From: Phytophthora quininea
Taxonomy: Eukaryota; Oomycota; Peronosporomycetes; Peronosporales; Peronosporaceae
Reading direction: 5' to 3'
NCBI GenBank assembly: GCA_011947345.1
Contig: JAAVTG010000985.1
Coordinates: forward strand, 1 to 33,529
Length of the DNA stretch: 33,529 nucleotides
This document shows positions 18,705 through 28,042 of this stretch, in pieces. The position numbers and the translations under genes are program-made. The notes beneath the pieces are model-generated. The model saw only the letters and a list, made by a program, of their open reading frames with translations. It did no database searches and had not been told where the DNA came from. How positions within the stretch are numbered: the first letter of the stretch is position 1; each line of letters opens with the position of its first letter.

Positions 18705-21700
18705 CTATGATCCGATCAAAGCGGCGCTGGGCATCAATCTCGCCTTCGTACGGGCCTCCCAAGGAGCTTTGGCACTTTTCATCTCGACGCTTTCCCCATC
18801 GACTCCAAACGAAAAACCCGACCCTGTCAGAGCTGCGTCGGGTCCTGCAAAGTAGAGCGTGCTCTTCCCGAGACCAGAGCTGTCGTAATCGCACGTGACG
18901 AGCTGTACCACACGAAAAAGCTTTGCTCCAAAACCTGTTGCCCAGCAATCAGCCTCATCTGCCGACAGTCTGCTTTCAATTGGCGATACAACGTTGGATC
19001 AATCGCGCTTGTGTAGTCCAAGTCCAATGCCCCAGCAACTTCGGTGCCATCGTGTTCATACACCATCCTAGAAGGCAGCTGAACGTGGTCTTCACGAGTT
19101 GTTTGCTTCGGGGAATTGTAATGCTGACGAGCTAGTCGGCCTCTCACCACAGCCTGAATCCGAGCTGCTGAGTCTGCTCGCAAAGCCAAATGGGCGGCAT
19201 ATCTGCCGCGAAACGTACGCTGGATGGTGCGTGCCGCCTTCTTGCGGTGAGAGTCTAGTTTTTCAAGTTCCAGCTCATTCAGTCGGTCAAATAGATTCCT
19301 CTTCGAGTCGTAGAACTTCTCACTCTGCAGACCAGAGCTAGGGTCTCCCCACGGTAGAGCCATTAACCACTCTACCCATCGAAAAGCCGGCGAAAACTCA
19401 GAATCGTTCTCTGAAAACCCCTCAAGCTTGCTAATTTCACGTTCCAACATAGTACGAGCTGGAGTGTTTGAGTCTGCTTTCTGTAGCTGATCGCGCAGCC
19501 GCTGAATCGCAACATTCTTGCAGCTAGTTGCTGAGGTTGACGGAAGCTGTGCGAATTTCGGATCCAACAATGGCCCATCGTTTTGTTCACTCTCTAGACG
19601 AAGGCTCTTGGCTTTATCCAACAAGTGGTTCACTCTGGGCAAAGGAAAAAGCTCCAATGACTCTGGAAATATTTTTCGGCCAGACCTTGTTGACCTTGGC
19701 GAAGACATTTCTTGCCCAAGTCACGCGCTAACGCTGCATCGAGAGCCAACTCTTCCTCGCTTTTGTCTGTCGTATGGGATAGACCCATGCCATTCAGCGG
19801 GGTTGTCACGACAGATTCTGTTGCGGCTGCCAGTACTGGCGCAGTCACATCACCATTAATATTCTGGGTGGTCAGGAACTGCAGGATCGTTTGTACCTGC
19901 GTGCGAAGCTCTTGTAACTCTTGTCCCTGAACGTCTTGCTCAGCCACCTGGATGCGAAGTCGAGCTATCTCAGATCTTAGCTCTTGCAGCTGCTCTTGCG
20001 CAGTAGCACTTTCGTGCTCAAGTCTCCAACTGCTTCGACGGGCTACGCGAGCTTCATGACGAAGATACAATACTTCAAGTTCTCGTCGTAATTCTGCCGA
20101 TTTTACACGATCAAGCAACAACTTCCCACCAGTTTCTTGGTAATCAGCATCGTCCTCTTCTTGATCTTCCTCCTTCATTACAGCACCTGAAGATATCAAC
20201 TTTCCAATGATCTGAGCTGCAGCAGCTTCCTTGGCTGAGTCATTAGCTGCTTCACACGCGAGTAGCATCGGAGAATGCCCATTGCAATCCTTGCGGTCGA
20301 TATCAGCATTCGCTGCAATCAAGTATAGCGCACACTCGGCATGAACAAAATTGCAGGCCAAGTGCAGGGGCGAACAACCCTCCAAATCCCTGCAACTCAC
20401 GCCCAAAAACACGTACTTGTTGGTCACCTCAGAGTCTTCAGCGGTGCTATCGAGTCGCGCATTAGCAGAAAGTAGCAACTCGATACACTCAGCACTACCA
20501 GACTGGGCGGCCTCGTGCATGGCGGTTCGGCCACCAATGTGCCGCTTCGTCGAGATACCCCCATACTTCTCTTCGACGTTGTAGAGAGCTGCTGGCACCT
20601 GAACCGCCGAAGAACACTCTGCACGAAGTAGCAATCGAGCACAGTCTGCGTTATTGTGAGCACAAGCAACATGCAGTGGTGTTTGCATCGCCCAATCCAT
20701 CACATCCGGCTCTGCGCCAAACTGCAGCAACAATTCCACCACGTTGTCATTTCCCCCTGCGCATGCGTGGTGTAACGCTGTCAATCCGTTCAACGGACAC
20801 GCCTTACGAACCAACTCTCTCTTACCGTCTTGTCCCTCGAGCTGTGCTAAAATCCGCTGGCAGCCAGCGTGCTCCCACGTCGGCATGCTACATGGAGATC
20901 AAATAAGAGATCGTCGGAATCATTTTCTTTGGTATCGGACGAATACGATGGCGCTGGCATCGCCAACTTCGCGAAGGATACACGAGCTCCACTTGACGCT
21001 AGCAGTCCCTCAGCCGACTCTCCTAGCAAGCAGAGTATCCTAGCGGTAGTCTCTTTTGTATTCTCCCGAAGTCGTGCAAATACTCTTCGAGAAACCATCA
21101 CTGCTGGTAGCGTAGCGTTCGCAGCATCAATCCGGTCGACACTCATCACAAAGGCAGCGTCTGGATCCTTCTCATCGTCGTTTCCAACAATCACAGCCAC
21201 AGCTCCAGCGCGTTGCGCTCGTGCAATTTTCTCTGGAAATGAACACGATCCTCTCTGCAGCAGAGCGATAGCTCCTCTCAACTCTTGAGCGTTTCTCAAG
21301 GACTCGTCCGCAAGTATCGGATCGCACTGCACAAGTCTCCCAGAAAACGACGTGCCAACAGCTGCTAAGCAAAAGTCTGCCAGTGGAGCAAAGCAAACTT
21401 CGTAGGACGAGGCACTCGTCGCCCACTGCACGAACGCTAACGGTGGCGGCTGGGTTTCAGCTGGAGCCACGCGGACGTGTTCTTCCTGGGGATCTGCGTC
21501 TTGCGGTTCAGCTTCAGCGACGGGATTACTCGTCTGCGGTTCCAGCAGCTTGATAATAGACGACGTGGTGCTCTTGATGGCCTTCCAGCCCCGCCCGCTC
21601 TGCTCTGCCTCGTACTGCTGTCTCTGCAGCCTCAGACACTCGTCTGCCACCATCTCGGCCTCTTTCTGGGGCAGAATCTCCAGCACCAACGACCCGTTCT

Positions 21701-22143
21701 TGACCGACGGCGGATACTTTTGAAGAGCTCTCTCACGTCCTTCAGACACATCATGACGCATGGAATCTTGAGGGTCTCGACGTGGCTCTTGTCCTTCTCT
21801 TCCAGGTCTTCAGGGGACTCCCCATCGTGAAGGTGGCCAGAGGCTCCTCCCTCGTGTTGTTGGCCAGGATCATGGCCACCGCCCCCGCTCTCTGCAGCAG
21901 TCGAGCCTTGTGCCCGAAGGCGCAGCCGCCTCGTACGACCAGCGCGATGGCTCCGTTGAGCTCCGACGTGTTCTTGAGCTCTGGTTGGTCGGCGCGAGGC
22001 GGATCCGCACAGGCGAGTCGGGTCTTGAGCATTTGAGGAGATCGCGACCCGAAGGTGGCCAGAGGACACACGCGACGCCCGAGGCTGCCGTCCCAGGACA
22101 CGAACGCGAACGTCTGCGAGCACGTCGGCGTGTCCATTGCCAT
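18705..22143 (-). CDS. PA-PA-ankyrin-TPR-like-Lon-like-IQ multidomain protein
   Basis: From ATG 22143 (MAMDTPTC) about 1,140 residues. Domains in order: two protease-associated (PA) domains (GAIALVVRGGCAFGHKARLLQRAGAVAMI and GAIALLQRGSCSFPEKIARAQRAGAVAVIV); ankyrin repeats (GLTALHHACAGGNDNVVELLL, TPLHVACAHNNADCARLLL, TAMHEAAQSGSAECIELLL, SPLHLACNFVHAECALYLI); an acidic stretch; a coiled coil (about 19880-20100); a TPR-like pair of helices; a piece like the Lon protease linker (EREISKLEG then FRWVEWLMALPWG); and two IQ motifs (ARTIQRTFRGRYA, AARIQAVVRGRLARQ) for calmodulin. Inferred single-base losses: 21820-21823, 21718-21721, 20874-20876, 19662, 18909. No signal peptide is visible although PA domains are usually luminal. 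The C terminus after 18909 is uncertain. Confidence 0.7.
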
Positions 22144-22247
22144 TGCCAGCGAGGATGCTAGTCAACGAGTGCGACCTTTCCGTGGATTTGCAAGATACTT
22201 GGAGCCATCGCTCGAATGCTTACGCCTTCATGGCGTGCGCTGCGTCT

Positions 22248-22254
22248 TCATTCT
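22248..22254 (+). promoter_or_regulatory. Oomycete initiator of the uridine phosphorylase gene
   Basis: TCATTCT matches YCAYTYY and is followed by TGGATTG, like the flanking promoter region of oomycete cores. It lies 28 bases before the ATG at 22277, in a 133-bp promoter shared with the divergent PA-ankyrin gene. Confidence 0.55.
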
Positions 22255-22276
22255 TGGATTGACCAGCGCCGTGAGC

Positions 22277-23495
22277 ATGGCGTACAAGAACACGAATCTG
22301 ATGCCCATGCACGAGGACGGCACGGTGCTGCATCTCGGTGTCAAGAGCGGGCAAGGTCAGTAGTTGGTGACGATCTGTTCGTGGTTGAAAGCTGACGTTG
22401 GAAGTGATTTCAGTGGCCAACCGCATCGTGTCGGTGGGGAGTCTCAGTCGGGCCCAGTTGCTGGCGCAGCTGCTGGATGGCGGCAACTTCGACACGTACG
22501 CGTCGGCAAGGGGATTTACCGCCTTCACCGGCGATATGAATGGCGTCCGAGTGTCCATTGTCGCCACAGGAATGGTATGGTCATCGTTGTCAAACTCGTT
22601 TCCGCACACCACGAGGCGATCTCACGCATGCTGCTTGCAGGGCGTCCCCAACATGGACTTCGTGGTGCGGGAGACCAGAGCCATTGTCGACGGTCCGATG
22701 GTCATCATCCGGTAAGCTCTTCCGGTTCTTTTGCTCCGATACGCACGAACTCATCGGTGGTAGTCGCCAGGTTCGGGACCTGCGGCGGTATTCGCAAGGA
22801 AGTGGCGCCGGGCAGCATCGTTGTCAGCGGCAAGGGCTCCGTCATGGTCACGAGAGACCCCGACGCGTTCTTTGCAGATGCCACGGAGACTGCTACAAAA
22901 TCTCTCGCGTGATGCCGTCGTCCCCAGCGCTGTCCAAAGCGGTGCGTTCCGTATACCGTGCGAGCGGCGCGCGGGCAAACTCATCAGGCTTGGATTGGAT
23001 GTCTATGGTGCATGCAGCTTGTTGCAGCGATGAAGAGTCAGCTCGACGCTTTACGCTGCGACCCCACCGTCGCGGCCAGCAGCGAGCGAGCCGCACTCGA
23101 CGTCTTCGACGGGCTCAACGCCACGGCCTGCTCCTTCTACAGCTCGCAAGGTCGCCAAGACTCGGCTTTCGACGACCGCAACGAAAACATAGTGGAGAGC
23201 CTCATCGAAACTCACTCCGACCTGCACACTCTCGAGATGGAGACCTTCCACCTGTAGGCTTGACTGCAACTAGAGGGGTTGTTGGTTGTTGGGGGTGACT
23301 AACTGGCAGCCATATTCGTGTAGACTTGATCTGGCCCAACGCAGCCGCGGCGGATCCATCCGAGCCACAGCCGCCGTCTTGGTGGTCGCCAATCGACTCA
23401 CAGGCCAAGTGGTGCACGCGGATCTGCTCAAGGCGCTGGAACGCTTCTGGGGCCGAGTCGTGCTCGAGGTTATTGCTGCGGCGTCGCTCGAGTGA
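22277..23495 (+). CDS. Uridine phosphorylase (PNP_UDP_1 family), six exons
   Basis: Catalyses phosphorolysis of uridine (or a related nucleoside) to base and ribose-1-phosphate in pyrimidine salvage; cytosolic. Exons: 22277-22355, 22414-22574, 22641-22711, 22771-22941, 23018-23253, 23324-23495. Introns are 58-76 bp, GT-AG, the last with a TGACTAAC branch site. One C is missing at 22881-22882, before DCYKISRVMPSSPALSKA; with it restored the exons sum to exactly 297 codons (296 residues). Family motifs: VANRIVSVGSLSRAQLL, GVRVSIVATGMGVPNMDFVV, VIIRFGTCGGIRKEVAPGSIVV and LEMETFHLLDLA with the substrate-binding Met-Glu. The match between model and family is good; uridine rather than purine specificity is inferred. 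Confidence 0.85.
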
Positions 23496-23542
23496 TAAGA
23501 GTGTAGCCATCAGACCAATCTTGCTTTTGAATGCCAATTCGA

Positions 23543-23549
23543 TCATTTC
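23543..23549 (+). promoter_or_regulatory. Oomycete initiator of the UCH gene
   Basis: TCATTTC followed by GCACATTCG closely matches the 16-base oomycete core (initiator plus flanking region). It lies downstream of the in-frame ATG at 23531 and about 40 bases before ATG 23588, which decides the start in favour of 23588. Confidence 0.6.
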
Positions 23550-23587
23550 GCACATTCGTGAAGAAGTTGGTGAAGCTGCAGACGACC

Positions 23588-24678
23588 ATGAGCGACGATG
23601 GGAAGCACAAGCGCTGGTTTCCGCTCGAGTCCAACCCGGACGTCATGAACGCGTACGTGGCCAAGATGGGCTTCCCCACGGCCCAGTACAGCTTCTGCGA
23701 CGTGCTCAGCACGGAGGACTGGGCGCTCGAGATGGTGCCGACCCCGCCGTCGGGGTCATCATGCTCTTCCCCATCAAGCCGCACGTAAGACAAGAGAAAC
23801 AAAACATTTGATTCTTTTGCAGGGAAGTCATAACTAAAATGTTGCTATCAGACGGAGGAGGCAGACAAGCAGGAGGCTGCGAGGATCGAGAAGGAGGGCC
23901 AGACCGTCTCGCCCAACGTCTACTACATGAAGCAGACTGTCGGCAATGCATGCGGAACCGTCGGCATTTTGCACGCCATTGGCAACATGCGCCACCTGAT
24001 TCAGCTCAGTGCGTTGGATTTGCTTTTAGTGGGTCGATAAGGTCCTGCTCATTGTAGTACTCTCTTTGTTGCGCAGCCCAAGTTACTTGGACAAGTTCTT
24101 TGCCAACACCAAGAGCAAGAAGCCGGATGAGATCGCGCAGTACCTTGAAGACGACGACGAGGTTAGTGTGGGGTAGACACGCTAGCTTTTTCTTAAACGA
24201 TATTGATGCAGTGGTTGTGCTTTAAAGCTCGAGGAGACGCACGGCAGTGCGGCGGAGGCCGGTCAATCGGAGGTATGGAGTGTGATGTTGTAGTGATTCG
24301 GAACTTCATTTGAACGTTATTGATGTGCGTAGCAATTGGAGAGTGTGGACGACCCGATCAACACCCACTTCGTTTGCTTCAGGTATTGTCCAGCCCTTCC
24401 TTCTAGCAATTCTGCTTGTCTAATTGTCTTCGTAGTTGTGTGGACAACCACCTGTATGAACTGGATGGCAGAAAGAAGGGACCAATCAACCACGGCCCTT
24501 CCAGCCCGGAAACCGTTCTCCAGGTGCGCTGAGTATCATATGTCGTTTTGGAGACAGCGCTGTCTCTTATGTGAATTCTGCGCAGGACGCCTGTAAGGTT
24601 GTCAAGAAGTTTATGGAGCGAGACGAAGGCGAGGTGCGCTTTACTATCCTGGCTCTGGCGAAGACACCGACTGAGTAA
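23588..24678 (+). CDS. Ubiquitin C-terminal hydrolase (UCH, peptidase C12), seven exons
   Basis: A cysteine protease that trims small adducts from ubiquitin's C terminus; cytosolic. Exons: 23588-23784, 23852-24008/9, 24077-24161, 24228-24272, 24333-24382, 24436-24523, 24586-24678. Adding one C lost at 23742-23745 and one G lost at the exon 2 donor (24009) gives exactly 239 codons (238 residues). Catalytic residues: Gln94 and Cys100 in [17 protein letters not shown], His174 in THFVCF, Asp189 in LYELDGR. The spacings equal those of human UCHL1 (6 and 15). The N terminus [20 protein letters not shown] is typical of UCHL1/L3. Because of the donor break the second intron now appears to start with GT one base out of phase. 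Intron density is high for an oomycete gene. Confidence 0.92.
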
Positions 24679-24842
24679 AGTCGAATGCCCAACGCACAGC
24701 GTTGAGCCGCCTATTACGGTCGTTTCAGCTAAGCCAACGGCAATGAAGAATGCGAAGAGCGCAAGATGCACGATGCCTCTTGCCCTCATTTATCTTCGAC
24801 TAACTGTCCGACCTTTCGCTTGATTGAATAGCTGATAGCAGG

Positions 24843-27774
24843 ATGAACTGCACATGCAGCTCAAGGAACTCCACCCTAAATTCCAGGGATCCAAAGTGGT
24901 GGAGACGTTGCAGAGGTTTAGCTGTCGTGATCAGCACTCTTGCAAGCACTGCGACGATCGGTGCTGCTACCGATTCGCTCGATCTCTACGTTTCTCCAAG
25001 TGGCAACGACTCGGCTGATGGAAGTATTGCTACCCCGTTCCAGACACTGGCGCGCGCACAGCAAGAGGTCCGCGCTAACAACAAGCTGATCTCAATTCCC
25101 ATTAATGTCTTCCTCAGAGCTGGTCGCTACGAGCTGCTGACAACGTTTGATTTTACGGAGGACGACTCGGGCAGCTCCAGTACTGCACCGGTCACCTACC
25201 AAGCATACTGCAACGCAGCTGAGGAAGCTGCAGCCATTTCTACGCGTGGATTCCCGTATCGCTCTGGATTGGGCATTCCCCGCGACTCCTTTGGAATGGC
25301 GTCGGAAATGTCAATGCGTGGCAAGGTCCTGCTGATCCATTCGCCCAGATGGGTGTCAATCTCAGCGCCAACTCGCTATCGGTAGTCGCGTCGCCGGCGC
25401 AGGATGTCGGGACCGACGCTGGCGCTGTGTGTGTTGACAAAAGTTTTGGGGTAGGCCACACGTGCTACGTGAGTGGCCCGATAGCGACGTGTGTGCATGG
25501 TTGCATGGTTTCTTGCCAAAGTCACATTGCCAGGAAAGTTTATACGGAGGCATTTTATGCAGAGTTTTCGCACTTGTTCGGCAAGGACTTGAAGAAAGAG
25601 GAGGACTGCGTGGAAATTTGCTCTCTATCTTGCCGAGGGTGTGAGGAGGTGGAAATCTCAGGATCCAAACTGGTTGCTCCGGGGATTTGGCGTGGACGCT
25701 GGACGGATCGATTACAGTGACAAATTCGATGGGAGGTACTAAAGCGCTAAACATCTTCCGTGCAGACTTGTCCTCGATTTTACCAGGTTTGGCGGCTGGT
25801 GTCGTTCCGACGAAGCCAGAGGATTTTGCCACGTTCACAACATTGTACGTCGACGGCGTTCGCCTTCCTCGCGCAGGGTTTCCGGATTGCCTCGTGGATG
25901 TGTCTTCCAGTACACAAGATTTCAACTGCTCTTACGCGGCGGCACAAATTCTGGATACTCAAGTTGTCTACAATGCAACGACGTTTTCCAGTCGTGCTTC
26001 AACGTGGACAGGAGTTAGTGATATCACGCTAGAACTTCGACCACAACGTACACATCCAGCGAGCGTGCGATACTCGTTGGAAGGAGTTTACCCTTCGGCC
26101 TCAACGCTAACAATCCAAGCGGGAGGTTCAGAGCTTGACTACGACGTTTTCTCACGTGGGCCAAATACTTCGTGGTCTTCATCTGCGGATGTTCTCGACC
26201 CGGCGATTCGCGTGGAAAATATTCGTGAAGAGCTGAATTCGCCTGGTGAATGGTTCTTTGATGCGACCCACAGAGTCCTTTATTTGATCCCATTGAACTC
26301 GTCTGATTCAGCGGCATCGCTCTCAACAAGCACCTTCGAGATTCCTGTACTTCACCAACTGCTGCGAGTAAGCGGCTCCAGAGAGAACCACTACGTTCTA
26401 CCGACACACGCTCACACAACGCTAAACGAGACGATGTCACAGACCAATATGTTCAATTTGCGTTTTCGCTTCCTCAAGTTCAGCGGGACCCAGCTTCACC
26501 ACCTAAACGTGTGTAAGTTTTAGGGTCTGCCAACATGTGATGATCTTTGGAAATGGTAGCTAACAAACCGTCCTGCAGATGAACGTATTCCGGGATCAGC
26601 GTGGCCGATGACTCGCGTTGCAGCCATCTACATAGAGTCTGTGGAGAACGTCACCATCGAACATTGTAGTTTTGATACGATCGGTGGGAATGCTGTGATG
26701 GTCTCTGGAGAGAACACCAACGTCCAACTTGTGAACAACAACGTCTCGTTCATAGGCGGTAGTGGCATTGCGATTCTTGCACGTCGTGGCTTCCAGTACA
26801 ATTCCTTCCACACACCAGTACTATCACACCTGCTGGTGTCGCGTGAAGTCAATATTTCGTTCAACCAAGTGCATCACTTTGGGCGACAAGTGGCGCACTC
26901 TACGGCGATCATGGTAGTCGGCGGACTTCAAAACGTTATAGAGGGCAACTTAGTATTTGGCATCCCCAATGGTCCAGCAAGCGCTAGTCGTCCACTTTAC
27001 TCTGCAGCAGCGTACCATGTTGTAAATGCAAATGGGGCAAACTATCAAGATGGAACGCCGCTGGTTAGACCAATAACGAATCTTGGGGAGGAGGCAATTC
27101 CTCTTTCGTTTGCGGAGGCTTTGTCTACTCAGTACGAGGTGACAGTCCCGTTGATTGGGTTCGATATCGCAACTGTGGCAAAACTTGTTGGTGCACCGGA
27201 GTGTTTCTCCGGAAGTGCTCGTGCTGACTCACTCTACGGCGAACTGACCGCGTTTACATACATGAATTGTTCCGGCTGCTGCTCGGTTCACGATAATCAC
27301 GCGCTGATCCGAGTCAATGGATCCGGTGTCGATTGGGCCGACGCTACCTCTCGAGAAATCGTTGTGCTTCCTGGAGATGCCATCGAACTTGCTGCAGACT
27401 CGTCGGCGTATTTCAACTCGATCGTGGACGTGTATCTAGGCTTCCACGTGGTGACTCCGAACCAAATTCTTGATCTTTCGACCTTCGCCAAGTGGCAAAT
27501 TCTCACGAGAAGCTGCGAGTACGCTGAGCAAGCGTACCAGGAAACGTGCAGCGGGCCTTGTGTAAACAACGACGGATGCGGAAACTCCAATGCCGCTCTG
27601 CAACAAGCTCTTGAAACTACTCTTGCGTGCACTAGCGGGTACGAATCGGACCCCGCATCGATGGTTTGTTCAGGGCCTTTCGAAGCGAGCAGCGACTGCG
27701 ATGGATCAGGTGTGACCAAAGCTTACCTGTACTACAACTGCAAAATCGATTGCTTCGCCACGACATGTACCTGA
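24843..27774 (+). CDS. Secreted parallel beta-helix protein
   Basis: About 955 residues. ATG 24843 gives a basic start and a hydrophobic segment (LAVVISTLASTATIGAA, about 26-43), a signal peptide or anchor. LYVSPSGNDSADGSIATPFQTLARAQ is the classic opening of right-handed beta-helix (pectate-lyase-fold) proteins. A Cys-rich insert lies at about 25400-25660. Beta-helix coils recur later (VENVTIEHCSFDTIGGNAVMV, TNVQLVNNNVSFIGGSGIAIL, VNISFNQVHHFGRQ), followed by a second Cys-rich C-terminal region. A 66-bp intron (26513-26578, with GCTAACA branch site) interrupts the gene. Two single-base losses are inferred, near 25235 and at 25681-25684. Probably a secreted carbohydrate-active or adhesion protein; no catalytic residues can be named. 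Confidence 0.68.
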
Positions 27775-28042
27775 CAGCACAGAGTCTACGAAAGAACTAC
27801 TGAACAAGCCGTCGTAACTCCAACTTTTCAACATGTTCACTTGTTCCCTTCACGCATGCGCCACGAGACCCAAGCATCCCTCGCTGGCGCCTCTGAATGC
27901 TTACACCAACTAACTCGTGGCCAGCTTTCTAAAAGGCTCCTTCAGCCTATGATCCCTTCTTTCTTCATGCTATCACGCGCCAACTTGTCCCGCATGTGTA
28001 TCTCAAATATACCAGCACGCACTCTGCTTGCTCGAGGTTTCA
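27775..28042. other. Short convergent intergenic region
   Basis: 268 bp between the stops of the beta-helix gene and the kinase-fusion gene; it holds both 3' UTRs. No reading frame or repeat of note. Confidence 0.4.
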
